Notes: generated by a model from the sequence alone, not told the origin. 64,000 nucleotides of DNA from Smallanthus sonchifolius (GCA_023525975.1 CM042032.1:76964260-77028259), one strand, 5' to 3'; shown: positions 48,449-59,514, counted from the stretch's first letter. A program made the numbers and translations.

Positions 48449-48510
48449 AATCACTTCCCCTAATTTTGGGTTTCGTCGGATCAAAACCCGATCTTCCAAA
48501 TAGATTAGGT
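48449..48510 (-). mobile_element. Internal stub of a second element copy
   Basis: 'aatcacttcccc' and 'aaacccgatcttccaaatagattagg' repeat the polypurine-side interior found at 33962-34016. A 3' LTR-plus-interior stub therefore lies here, where the outer flank would be expected. Confidence 0.7.
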
Positions 48511-49561
48511 ACTACACTAATTTTGTACAAACAATTCATAGGATCCTCCAAAATTTATTCATGGTATTTTAGTAAATAAATGAAAGATTAATTAAAGTAA
48601 ATAAATATCCTAAAGGTATTACACTAATTTTGTACCGGTTATTTCATTAACTAGCCGTACTATCTCGTACTCTTAATTAGATCACCTATTATCATCATAT
48701 TTTTTCATTAAAAAGAATTCACAACCCTCTCAAAGGTCGGCCAGGCTCCAATTAGCTTGTGTGCAATCAACATTATCTTTTTTCGATTGTTTTTGTTGCG
48801 ATCAAGGAAACATATGGAGTAGTCACGATAGCTGATGGGTCAAATCATAGGAAAGAAGGAAGGAAAGAAGAAGGTTTGAAACCTCATAATGAAGATAAGA
48901 AAGATGAAAGCTTGAAGATGTTAGTGTTATGATTTGATAAAGCTTAGTTCTAATTATTCTTTATATAAGATCGTTTTTTCTTTACTATGGCTTTGTTATT
49001 TTCCTTCTTTTCATTGTTGGGTATAAAAGAGAATTTGATCGTTGGATATAAAGGTGAACAAAAAAAGAATTCAAATCATTAGTGGAAACACGATAGCGAC
49101 TAGTTGATCGTATGCACATATGCGTAAACGTAGATTTGAAAAACACACTACTAAATAGAATATCTACATATGTAACGGTACTTAAAAATTTTAAAACACA
49201 CTACTAACAGTATAAATTTACATATACGCAAGTAGAAAAATATGTTGATATCATTGATGATGCATATGTGTAGGTACGTAAAAACTTAAACACGTTACTA
49301 AACAATATACATACATATGTGTAGGTACGTAAAAAAATCTATTAAACAATAACCTACATATGTACATTTCGTCATAAAATGCACATGTGCATCTTGTGAG
49401 AATCGTTTAAAAGATGGGAGATGAGACATGAGAGATAAGAGAGCAAAGACAATAAATTAATTAGAGTGAGAAACTATTTAATGGATTACTATACCGTTTT
49501 TACTTAATTTGGAGTTTTCAAGATTAAAAAATAAATGTTACACATGAGTTCTTCAAGTTCT
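48511..49561 (+). mobile_element. Right arm of the disrupted terminal-inverted-repeat element
   Basis: About 48540-48729 repeats 31680-31869, and the sequence then continues uninterrupted to the inverse terminal repeat at 49544-49561. Inside (49105-49380) is a degenerate repeat of about 55 bp built around 'catatgtgtaggtacgtaaaaa' pieces. No transposase frame is visible. Confidence 0.5.
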
Positions 49562-49578
49562 CTTAATAAATTAAGTTT

Positions 49579-49882
49579 AGAGTTAAGTACACAAATAGTC
49601 CCTGTGCTATGTCCAAATTTTGAGTTTATTCCCTAAGTTAAGTCGCTAAATTATGCATAAACGTAACATGTTTGTTCCCTGGAGTGGATGACGGTTAACT
49701 TTTCTGTTCAATTTTTTTTAAATGATCAAAATATTTAACAGAAAAGTTAACTATTATCCATTACAATGACAAAAAATGTTACGTTTTTTGTATAATTTAG
49801 GGGCTGGCAGTGTAGTTTTTCAAACTTAGTGACCAAATCCAAAATTTAGACATACCACAGGAACCATCCGTGTACTTAACTC
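49579..49882. mobile_element. MITE with 8-bp target duplication TTAAGTTT
   Basis: Perfect TTAAGTTT repeats (49571-49578 and 49883-49890) flank a 304-bp unit. Its ends AGAGTTAAGTACAC and gtgtacttaactc are inverted repeats that extend for about 60 bp ('agtccctgtgctatgtc' against 'gacataccacaggaacc'). The 8-bp duplication suggests hAT or a related superfamily. Confidence 0.85.
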
Positions 49883-49972
49883 TTAAGTTTTTATTTCATC
49901 ACACCCATACACACACACACAAGCATGTCGTGTGTAGGTAGCGTTAATAACATGATTATAGTATGATTATAG

Positions 49973-50425
49973 AAGGGGTGTTCAATCGAATCAAATCGGG
50001 TTATTCGAATTTTGAAAATTTTAAAACTAAATTTGAACTCGATTGGAATTTGAATAAATTCGAACAACCTGATTCGAATATGTTTATTCTAATTCGAATC
50101 GAAGTCCGGTCTATTAGAAGAAACGATATAGAAAAAAATCAAAATTAGCCCATAATTTTAAACCCCGCATAATTTTGAAGTCCAATAAGTATTAAATTGA
50201 TGAAGTCTCTTATATTATATAAAAAAAAATTAAAAAGATTGTATATAATGATTATTCGTGTTATTCGAATCGAATCCGTTCGAGATAACTAAATTCCAAT
50301 TCGATTAGCATTCAAATTAGTTATTTAGTTCGAATAAGGATTCGATTTGAATTAACCGAAACTCGAATTCGGTTCGATTCGAATTTCGTGTTGTTCAAGT
50401 CCGATTTGAATAATGAACACCACTA
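49973..50425. mobile_element. hAT-type MITE rich in TTCGAAT
   Basis: Perfect 8-bp repeats GATTATAG (49965-49972 and 50426-50433) flank the 453-bp unit. Its ends AAGGGGTGTTCA and tgaacaccacta are inverted repeats. The interior is full of ATTCGAAT motifs in both directions. GGTGTTC ends plus an 8-bp duplication fit hAT. Confidence 0.8.
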
Positions 50426-50511
50426 GATTATAGCGTAAATAATGTGAATTTATAGTGACGTGTATACCCTTGTGCTCATGACATGTGTCGCATCCTAACG
50501 GTTTCCTATAC

Positions 50512-50667
50512 TTAGACTGAGTGTAGCCGATTCACGCCCAGAGGGCGTTAAACACCGAGTTAGCACCACTTTTGAAGGATTTGGGGTGTGAAGGGTGTTA
50601 AACACCGCGTCAGATGGGACGTTAAGGGACGTAAAGGGCGCCAGCCCACTACGATTAGCCATAGCAC
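50512..50667. mobile_element. GC-rich fold-back element (GGGCGTTAAACACC)
   Basis: The ends ('acttagactgagtgtagcc' and the inverse of 'gcccactacgattagccat') are imperfect inverted repeats. Inside, GGGCGTTAAACACC-type blocks face each other. It resembles the sequence at 53752-53877. Confidence 0.5.
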
Positions 50668-51288
50668 GCAAAAAACACTTTGTTCAATAACCCATTCCGT
50701 TTGTATATTTCATTAATTGTCAAGTAATTAATTCATGAATTATTGAAAACATTATTAAATTTTAATGCGTGCCTATATATGAGAACTTAATTTTAGTATT
50801 ACGAAGCCTAAATTAAAATGTAATAGTTGCGTTTGCTATACTAAACCACCAACTCGTTTCACAAGGATGAGCTCACACTTATAAAACTCTTTTTTTTTTT
50901 TTTTTTTGAACAGCCATGGGATTAAAACAAAGACTAGCGTAAAATAAAGTTAGTTTGGTGTAAACAACTAAACACATATATAAATATATGGTCTTTTATT
51001 CTATCGTTTGTTGTTTTTCGTAGTCAATGATAATTTTGTTCCTAACTCGTGTCACTTTTATGGCATAATCATGAGCACGATTGCCCCTTAAAAACAAAAA
51101 AGAATCATGAGAATAATACTTTGTCTTTTTACTGGAAACTTTGAATGATTGTAGATGACCAGCTTCATTCATGCATTATTTATTTATTTATTTATTTATA
51201 TGAATATATATTGTAATTAACTAATTATGATTATTTGATGTAGTTTGTGTAACATATATAACTCTAAGATGTTATAAATTTGAATTCA
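50668..51288. other. AT-rich stretch upstream of the Dof gene
   Basis: Holds a run of about 19 T (50889-50907) and a (TTTA)n tract (51178-51199). No gene is seen. Confidence 0.5.
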
Positions 51289-51578
51289 AAAATGGTTTCT
51301 AGGAAATCCGTTTGTTAAGGTAGCAGCGGATGCAAGAATTTCTAACAGAACCCGTTGAGATGACAAGAGGTTGATTAGACTGATCATCACTGAATCCGCT
51401 GGTTAAATGAGCATATTTAATTTTCTTTTTCACAGAGATTCCTATATGATGGTGCAAATGACAGAGATTCTCACCTATCCCGTTTACCATGTGAACAGAG
51501 CCATGTATTTCGTAGCGGATTCCTATCAGAAATTCTAAATCAGCTACCCCAAAGAGCGGATTACCTAGAAACCATTTT
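51289..51578. mobile_element. MITE about 380 bp upstream of the Dof start codon
   Basis: Terminal inverted repeats AAAATGGTTTCTAGG (51289-51303) and CCTAGAAACCATTTT (51564-51578) are perfect over 15 bp and continue imperfectly inward (gaaatccg / cggatta; 'agaatttct' / 'agaaattct'). The unit is 290 bp. A clear target duplication was not found. The 63-codon frame inside is not a gene. Confidence 0.75.
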
Positions 51579-51955
51579 AATTAAATTTAGATTTCCTAAA
51601 TTCCGTGTAAAATCAAAAAGTTCACTCATAGATGAACATATTAACCAATGGTTGTATTAAAAGTTAAAAACATATTACATATACGTTAAAAGAGTAACTA
51701 ATGTATATTCTTTAAAGGAAGTACGATCCACAGCACACCACACTCTCCACTATCTTTTGGTTTCACTCTATTAAAGCTTCAACCCTCCCATTCTTGATCT
51801 GTTCTTTTAACAAAAGCCATTCAAACAACAAAGGCAACTCTTGTTTCTCTCTCTCTCCCACACAATTCTCATCCAACTTTGTTGCCTTTAATTTCCCCTC
51901 TTTTCTTGTTTCTTTCTTTAACTTTAACTCCATCTTCAAATCAACAAAGTTAAAG
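51579..51955 (+). promoter_or_regulatory. Presumed promoter and leader of the Dof gene
   Basis: Between the MITE and the start codon, AT-rich DNA changes to a CT-rich leader (tttctctctctctccc near 51846-51861), as in many plant 5' UTRs. There is no convincing TATA box; 'ctattaaag' (51767-51775) is the nearest candidate. An in-frame upstream ATG at 51794 stays open to the main start. Confidence 0.45.
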
Positions 51956-52915
51956 ATGATCCAAGAGCTATTTGGTGCAAGTGCTGCTGGCCTTCTAAAC
52001 CGAGACCGAAATCTTCCCACTTCCGGAGTCCTTGAACCCTCACCTTCCCCTTCACCCTCTTCTTCCACCACCACCACCACAACCACCACCGCCACCACCA
52101 CGGTACCCCACCCCACCCCCTCAGACACCCAAAAGCTAAGATGTCCACGATGTGATTCCTCCCACACAAAGTTTTGCTACTACAACAACTACAACCTCAC
52201 TCAGCCGCGCCATTTCTGCAAGACTTGTAGACGTTACTGGACCAAAGGTGGAGCTCTCCGCAATGTCCCAATTGGCGGTGGATGCCGGAAAAACAAAGGC
52301 ACCACCATAGCCACCGCTATAGGCAAACCAACCTCCGCCACAGGGAAGTATAATTATAAAGCAGTTGTGTCTTCTGAGATTGGGAAGTCAGTTTTCATGA
52401 ATGGTTTTGAACTTGATCAATCCAATCACAACCCAATTCTATGGTCTACTCCGCCACAAACATCTCACCTTCTTTCACTATTTAGAGCCACACAAAACCC
52501 TAACCCTAATTTCCCATCAAATCCAGTAACTCACATGAAAGATCAAGGCTTTATGGCTGGATCAAACATGGGTGGTCTAGGGTTTGAACCCTTAGGTCAA
52601 ACCTCAACATTAGGACTAAGTTCTTTGTGGAGAAACAATCAACAAGATCATCAAAACCAAAACCAAAACCAAAACCATCATGAACAACATGATCAACTAG
52701 GGCTGAGATCATCATCTCCAGCAACCTACTACCATCATGATCAAACTGCACCTTTGATCTTGGGTAGCAGTCTTGTGTCCAACACTTCATGTACAACATC
52801 TACTTCAACAACCATCTTGGATTCTGCTCCAGTTCTTGCAAGTGGTGAGCTGGGGTTCTGGAACCAAACCCTACCGTGGTCCGATCTAGCCGCGGCTAAC
52901 GGTGCATATCCTTAA
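51956..52915 (+). CDS. Dof-type zinc finger transcription factor
   Basis: Single-exon frame of 319 codons from ATG 51956 ([12 protein letters not shown]) to TAA 52913-52915. The Dof domain (about residues 61-114) is complete: C63-X2-C66-X21-C88-X2-C91 in [37 protein letters not shown] and GGGCRKNK. Dof proteins are plant-specific nuclear factors whose one zinc finger binds AAAG-core DNA. Before the domain is a Ser/Pro then Thr run (residues 28-49, from a CCACCA repeat). After it come a Ser/Thr-rich stretch, an Asn/Gln/His-rich stretch ([16 protein letters not shown]) and a C-terminal [15 protein letters not shown], likely the activation region. I chose 51956 rather than the in-frame ATG at 51794 because the 54 extra codons read through a CT-rich leader and give a low-complexity Phe/Ser sequence. 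No gene lies nearby. The subfamily was not assigned, so no symbol is given. Confidence 0.93.
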   Translation: MIQELFGASAAGLLNRDRNLPTSGVLEPSPSPSPSSSTTTTTTTTATTTVPHPTPSDTQKLRCPRCDSSHTKFCYYNNYNLTQPRHFCKTCRRYWTKGGALRNVPIGGGCRKNKGTTIATAIGKPTSATGKYNYKAVVSSEIGKSVFMNGFELDQSNHNPILWSTPPQTSHLLSLFRATQNPNPNFPSNPVTHMKDQGFMAGSNMGGLGFEPLGQTSTLGLSSLWRNNQQDHQNQNQNQNHHEQHDQLGLRSSSPATYYHHDQTAPLILGSSLVSNTSCTTSTSTTILDSAPVLASGELGFWNQTLPWSDLAAANGAYP

Positions 52916-53751
52916 ATCAAGAATCTAAATCTTTCATTTTTTATTTTTTTGTTTTGTTTTGTTAATTCATGGTTAATTAAGAGCTTATGTAGCTATCTAG
53001 GGTTTGTGGTTAACTTAAATTGTGGTGATTTGGGGTGTGGTATATGAATATGGTTTGTTAATATCATGTATGTGTACTTTAATTAAGGAGTGCTTTCGTT
53101 ATAATTATGTGTTTAATTAAGGACTCGAATTGGATTTATGACTTTCTAACCTGCAAGTATTTTTGAATATAATTCTGCTGAATTATTATAAAATAGTTTA
53201 ACATAACATATAATCATGGGGAATAAGGTTACTGTATGAGGGAACATCTTTTGAGGTGAAAAAATCTTGCATAGAAGAATATATATGGGGTTTTACATGT
53301 TTTTTTTTCTTTTTAATGCATTTAATTTAAATTTATTTATTTTGTTTTAGCTGGTGAGAGGAGTATAATAATATAGTATTTGGAATCAAAGGAGTGGGCA
53401 AAAACACATAGATAAAAGAGCATATCTTCTTGGTTAACTCAATATGTTGATTTGCCTTTTCTGCTTAGTGGATGGGTGATGGACTAAAAGAGAAGATTCT
53501 TGAATTCATTATAGTTAATATGATTTCCAGGATAGTAATATTAGTTTAGAAGTTTAATCCACCAGTATGCTAATTATGATGGATAATTGATGATATTTAT
53601 AATTGTTAGATTATATGTAGTAGAATTATTAAAAAGTGATTCACGCTCCATCACGTCATCTCTTTAAACATAATCATCAAGGTCTGTAGTGGTTTCACAA
53701 TCCATTTTATATATACACACATATATGTACATAACACACACATTCTCCTAC
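52916..53751. other. 3' flank of the Dof gene, AT-rich
   Basis: Presumably contains the 3' UTR; T-rich tracts follow the stop (52934-52962). No standard AATAAA lies close to the stop. Nothing else is recognised. Confidence 0.5.
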
Positions 53752-53877
53752 CTCGCGCGTGAGTGGCTTCACGCCAACGTCCCACGCCCCCATTAACGCC
53801 CCTTTGGGGGCGGTGTATCACGCCCTTTGGAGCTGAGTTGTCACCGTGCGTGAGCCCACTACATATAGTCTTAAGTA
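53752..53877. mobile_element. GC-rich fold-back fragment related to 50512-50667
   Basis: Contains CACGCC / GGGCGT blocks facing each other ('taacgcccctttgggggcggtg') and ends 'gagcccactacatatagtctt', matching the inverse end of the element at 50512. It is probably a decayed MITE. Confidence 0.45.
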
Positions 53878-54480
53878 GCTCAAATAAATACGATTAACGT
53901 TTAGTTAATTTTCATGTTAATATGTTCACTTCTATTTTTCCTCAGTTTTAAGCGACATAATTTGTTATTTCAGTTATCGACATAATTTGTTATTTCAGTT
54001 ACGATTGAAACATACAATATTATAAAACCACGGAAATATATAATTCGAATAAAACCCGATTTATATTTATAGGTGAACAACAAGTGATCATTATGAAATG
54101 GTGGTATAATTACGCATAACCATGTTAAAAATCGCGTAACATGTGTATATAATTACATATTGTTATAATTATAATTATACATATGGTATATTAATGTTTT
54201 TTAAAAGCATTTTTATAAATATTATAATCATAGTATATTCAATTTAATGGAATAAAATGTTTGATGTTATGGTTTAATTTTTTTTTAAAGATGATGAAAT
54301 ATATATAAAATCTTTTTGCGTTTACAAAAAAAAATGGAGCTAGATACAAAGTCAACAATGATAACTCTTTTTTTGCCCTTTTAGTCATAATTAACGCTTG
54401 CGTAATTACAACTGGCCTTTGTTATTTGCACACATCCACCTGTTATACGCCCACACAATCATTGTGCCGCATAAGGGTTG
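53878..54480. other. AT-rich stretch, nothing recognised
   Basis: A short direct duplication 'gacataatttgttatttcagtta' lies at 53954-54001. No gene was found. Confidence 0.5.
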
Positions 54481-54511
54481 TATTGTACCATACGACCCGT
54501 ATGGTACAATA
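54481..54511. repeat. Perfect palindrome with 14-bp arms
   Basis: TATTGTACCATACG, then ACC, then CGTATGGTACAATA. Partial copies of the CGTATGGTACAATA arm or of ATACGGGTCGTAT are at 54562-54586, 56350-56360, 58270-58285, 58360-58372 and 58428-58445. Confidence 0.85.
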
Positions 54512-54859
54512 ACAGTCAAATCAAACACTATAACGTGTAGTATGATACAATACGGTTGAGGGCATACGGGTCGTATGGTACAATACTACCCGTATTCCCT
54601 ATATCTTTTAATTTTTAATTATTTATTTATTGTGAACTCAATAAAACTAAATAGATAGATATATGGAAAAAATACAAATTGTCAGCTACTATTTTATTTT
54701 TTCATGAAGTGTGAAATAGACTGATTAAGGTACAGGGTTAAAGGTGATAAAGTGTATGTGTGTGAAGTGTATCAGATTATGTGAGAGGTTATTCTACATC
54801 GTTAAATAAATTTGGATATTGTCTTTCCCATGTAGATTGTCGTAAGTTAAACGCCATGT

Positions 54860-57800
54860 ATTTCATGTTTGAAATAGACTGATTGTTTTAATTAAGGCTT
54901 GAAACCGTCGGGTTGATCCCAATAAAAACCAGTGTTTTGTTATACCATTGCCATATTGACCAGGGGCAAAAACGCTATAGTACACAACTTCAAATGGTGG
55001 ATATCTGTATGTTGGAAGTTTCCTCTGAATCTGACAAAGATGCTGACACGTCATTTCTTTACCATTCAAACAACCTAAACAAGAAGATAAGAAAGATGAG
55101 GTCACTCGAGGTATTTGTTTCATAAGCTAAAATCTCTCTGATCCAATGTAATCAGACTTGATATAAATACTAATGGAGTCACATTTCCAATGCACTCTTT
55201 CCATACTGCTTGCTTGTTGCTTTGCTTTTGTCTCATCTTGACTGTTTGTCATTTGAAATCGAACCGTCAAACAAATATGTTTGAGATAAATCTGTTTTAA
55301 ATGACCGTTTGAATGAAGAAACAAGAAAAAGGGAGGTGATGATACAGAATTATGAATCAAAGATGAAGGCAATAATTAATGCAAAATTCATGAAGGCTTA
55401 GACCTATGAAGCTTGAATCAATCGGTAGGTAAAGAAAACCATAAGCAAACATAAATACTTTATCACCAACGAACTTAATCTTCTTGTTCTCGGCTTTACA
55501 ATGAGCATCCAGTGTCTGGATCAACAACTTTGGAGTAAGAAGAACCTCCTAAACAAGAAGAGAAGAAAGATGATATGGCTCGAGGTATTAGTTTGATAAG
55601 CTTAAATCTCTATGATTGAATGTGATAAGAAGCCAAGCCATTCCTATAACAAAGATGTAAATCAAGGAACATCGGTTGTTTTGATTCAAGCTTCATGGTT
55701 CCAAACGTGGTTTGAATACACATGGATATTATCCTTCCCATGTAGATTAGTCAAACATCAAAAAGTCAAACAACATATTTCCTTAATATTTGAACACAAT
55801 AAAGTCAAACTCTTGCACTCCATTATATAACACAAACTTCCTCTAAGCTTCATGTGTCCAAACATGGTTTGAATACACATGTATATTATCTTTCACATGT
55901 AGGTTGCAGTTGCATCAACGACGACGGGAATCCGACGCCGATCGACGCCGCCTCTCTCAAATCTAATAAGTAATAATCAGTGATCGTCGTACAGATCATG
56001 GGCTGATCAGATAAGTATGTGTAGTTTAAAGAAGACGACGTTGGGAACACATGATTGTACTGCTGCGTGTCAAATCCTCTAAAATTGAACTCCATTGTTG
56101 GTTTGTTACAAAGGAAAAGATGAGGGTTTATAGTTCTGACGGAAAGACTTGCGTCTTCGATGAGTATGGTTTGAATGTTTGGACGTGATTGTGGTATCTT
56201 AACCTACACGCGCGATTACAGTAATAATATGTGGTAAGGATAAAAAAGCATCTACATACAATTATTATTCAACTTTTACTACTTTAAGATATAAATAGAC
56301 AAAAACATCTCATCCCATAATTATATAATTATTAGCATGTGAAATTGATACGACCCGTATGCCTAAAAACAATCAATCTTGACATTATGTTACGCGACTC
56401 TATGGTTTGCTCTGTCATCCACTTCACCATACCAAGCTCTTCTTCAGACTGCCTCATTGCAAATACATGCCCATCCAGATGTTATGCAGGTTCATGGTTA
56501 TGTGAATCATTCATCACCTCTAATATCCGGCCACCAACTTTTATTTTGTACTTTCTTTTTAGTTCAAACGGGTAGTCTGTTTTTTTGGTGCCAGTCTTTC
56601 TAGTTGTGGATACTATGGTAAGAAGAGGATGATAGGAAGCACTGAAGGTGTCAAGAAAAGGTATGTGATGTTTGGTACTTTGGTCGACTAATTCGAAGTT
56701 AAATATTTGCAAGTGTTTATAATTATGAAACCAATGTTTTCCTTTAACACGTGTGTAAAACTTCCATGGTATGATTTCAAGGAAACCCCAATAACATTTC
56801 CACTTCAGTTGGTTCCCTACCCTTACTAGGTTCCATTTTCTGCATTACTCAATAACAAACTTCTGCACATGAACCGGTGGATCATCACCACAACCGATGT
56901 TCTTTGATTTACATCTTTATCATAGGAATGCCTTGGCTTCTTATCACATTGGATCAGAGAGATTTAAGCTTATCAAACTAATACCTTGAGTAATGATGTG
57001 GCTCCTAGTAGAGAAGAAAGATGATGTGGCTCGAGGAATTAGTTTGATAACCTTAAATCTCTCTAATTGAATGTGATAAGAAGCCAAACTGTGCCTATGA
57101 CAAAGATGTAAATCAAGGAACACCGGTTGTTTTTTTTAGACCTGAAACTGTCGGGTTAATCGCAATACGAAACCGTCGGCTTGGTGAAGTATTTACAAGT
57201 GAAATAGCCTGCATAAAGTACAACTACGCTTTTGATCTTAGTCATTCCTTGTATTAGAAAAGGAAACATGGTATTTGACTTTTTGGTGTTCGGCCAATCT
57301 ACATCTTTGTATAAGTTGTATTACATTATATTAGAAGTCAGATTCTTTTTTTATGGGTAAACAAAGGATTGTAAGCAATTAAACAGTTTGTAAGCCTTCT
57401 GGATCATCACCACATTTCTCTAAAGCCTTCTGGATCCCAACTCTCATTCTTGCACTCCCATAAACAGTTTGTAATCAATTGAGTTTTGTACATTTACCGC
57501 CAAGAGGAGTTATCTTTGTGCAAGTTTGGTTTACGATGTGCATTATTTTGTTCACATGTAAACCAATTCATTCAAACCATGCCTACAGAAATGATGCCTA
57601 CAGTGACTCTCGTCTTTTGGTGATGGTTGGAGGAAGTTTGTGATAGATAACGGAGTGCGAGAGTTTCAATTTATTTGTTCAAACATCAAGAAAACATGTT
57701 GTTTGACTTTTTGGTGTTCGACCAATATACATGTGAAAGACATTATGCATGTGTATTCAAACCATGTTGGACCCATGAAGCGTGAATCAAAACAATCGAT

Positions 57801-58175
57801 GTTCCTTGATTTACATCTTTGTCATAGAAACGGTTTGACTTCTTATCACATTCAATAAGAGAGATTTAAGCTTTTCAACCACTATGTTAATAAGATGTCA
57901 TAGTTGTCAGATTCATTGTGTTCATTCAACTACAAATTCCATGGGTATGTGTCCAATGCGGATACCATAGATCATGGAGATTTAAATTGTATAAGAAGGT
58001 TGGAACTGGTTTGCATACCTTGAGAAATTGAGAAAGGGCATTGATGTCCAGATATACCTCCATCTAGATGACAGAGCACTTGTTTCGATTGCGTGTTTAA
58101 AACATGTATGCATTAACATCATCATTCTCTTATCAAACTAATACCTTGAGCCACCTCATCTTTCTTTTCTTTCTG
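54860..58175. mobile_element. Mosaic of direct and inverted repeats, probably a rearranged MULE-type element
   Basis: A block of about 80-150 bp ('gaagaaagatgatgtggctc', 'gaggtattagtttgataagc', 'ttaaatctctctgattgaat', 'gtgataagaagcc', 'aaagatgtaaatcaaggaac') occurs in plus sense at 55081-55160, 55556-55700 and 57000-57130. It occurs in minus sense at 56909-56999, 57783-57880 and 58126-58175. Copies at 56909 and 57000 lie head to head. A FAR1/MULE-like coding relic sits between them (56350-56712). Long inverted repeats around such a relic fit a Mutator-like element with later insertions or internal duplication. No intact transposase is left. Confidence 0.5.
56350..56712 (-). pseudogene. FAR1/MULE-type zinc finger and transposase-start relic
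   Basis: On the minus strand, YPFELKRKYKIKVGGRILEV and MNDSHNHEPA resemble the second half of the FAR1/WRKY-GCM1-like zinc finger found in MULE transposases and FAR1-related proteins (CPF...HNHE pattern), with the Cys before Pro-Phe replaced by Tyr. A TAA follows the final Ala. The same frame continues beyond it with HLDGHVFAMRQSEEELGMVK, which is what normally follows this finger. The earlier Cys part of the finger was not found. The relic is too short and broken to act. Confidence 0.55.
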
Positions 58176-58562
58176 TTTATGAGGTTATTCTTGCTCCGAG
58201 TTTGTTGATTTTAACAATACCAAACATTGTAGCAATAATTTTATCCGTGTATTATTTAATTCAAAAAAACCAATACGGGTTGTATGGTTTAATATGCCAT
58301 GTATGTAAGATTAGTGTAGGACATTACAACCCATATAACATTGGACCGTATTGAGCTATACGGGTTGTATGGGAGATGAATGATCAGTGTTAGGGGCGGC
58401 AACTTTTATCGTTTGACTAAGGAGAATACGGGTCGTATTGTACGGTATGATCCATATTTGTTAAGTAAAAACATACCCTATTACAATTAAAAAACATTTC
58501 AAATGTAACAAAGTCCGGTTAACCAACCAGACAATACTTTTCCTTTTCAGTTTCTTATAATG
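58176..58562. other. Stretch with scattered ATACGGGTYGTAT motifs
   Basis: At least three copies of ATACGGGTTGTATGG or ATACGGGTCGTATTG occur between 58265 and 58450, related to the palindrome at 54481. No gene is visible. Confidence 0.5.
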
Positions 58563-58735
58563 TAATAGAGTTTATTTTTTATATTACTTTATCTTTTCAT
58601 TCTTAAAATGTAATAGAGTTTATTTTTTATATTACTTTATCTTTTCATTCTTAAAATGTAATAGAGTTTATTTTTTATATTACTTTATCTTTTCATTTTC
58701 TTAAAATGTAACAGAGTTCATTTTTTTAAAACTAA
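58563..58735 (+). repeat. 48-bp tandem repeat, about 3.5 copies
   Basis: The unit beginning TAATAGAGTTTATTTTTTAT and ending cttttcattcttaaaatg is repeated without change at 58563, 58611 and 58659. A fourth, partial and diverged copy follows. Confidence 0.92.
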
Positions 58736-58832
58736 GCTTATTTAAGCTTTATTATTTTAAGAAGGCTCCTAGTGAAATTTTGAAAAAATTATAGTATCTG
58801 GTATTTAGTAATAAACCGGATCTATATATTAC

Positions 58833-59506
58833 TAGGTTTGTGTATACGGGTTAGACCCGACCCATACGGGTAGACTCGGAACCGACCCGGATCTTTTTAC
58901 GGCTAAATCTCAGAGCCGTGAACCGTACTCTAGGAATACGGGTACGCAGGTTTACGGGTAAGGTTTCACGGGTTTGAACCCGTTTGGAGTTGGATGTGTA
59001 TGGGATGGCCATGTGCGTATTGATGTGAATGGGATGGCTAGCGAGTTGCGACGATGCAGACCGGATGGTTGCTGCATGCGTATGGATTATGGTTGTTGCG
59101 TGCGTATGGATTAGCGCTTGCGAACAGGTAGGAAGTATGATCTGCGAACAAGACGATGGGAATGGGATTGATTGCTACCTTATCTCTAATTTTAAACTTT
59201 AATTCTCAAATATTTTTAATTTTAGTAATAGTAATCCACAGCATAGGAATTATGAATAGAAAGATCATATAAAATAAGTTTATAAGGCAATTATTCTGTG
59301 AGTGTAAATATCTAATTCTGTTAATGCGAGTTTAAGGTTCTGGTTGGTTTTATACAGTTCTAGAACCGTACCCGACCAAGAAGCGCTTAAGCCTATATCA
59401 TAGAACCTTAGACTAGTATCGTACTTATATTATAAGGTTCTAAGATGACGGGTTTAAGGTTCTCATCTGTTTAATACGGGTATGACCCGGTTAATACTCA
59501 CCACTA
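58833..59506. mobile_element. hAT-type MITE rich in ACGGGT motifs
   Basis: Perfect TATATTAC repeats (58825-58832 and 59507-59514) flank a 674-bp unit. Its ends TAGGTTTGTG.. and ..ctcaccacta are imperfect inverted repeats, and both ends carry ACGGGTTAGACCC-like blocks facing each other. An 8-bp duplication fits hAT. The middle (58980-59170) has a short run of GCGTATGGATTA repeats. No coding capacity is seen. Confidence 0.7.
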
Positions 59507-59514
59507 TATATTAC

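Noticed and set aside
51763..52169. Minus-strand frames of 134 and 77 codons across the Dof gene
   Set aside because: They are the antisense of the Dof coding sequence and its CCACCA repeat.
55886..56095. 69-codon minus-strand frame
   Set aside because: Possibly a host-gene scrap inside the repeat mosaic, but I recognise no domain and there is no conserved neighbour.
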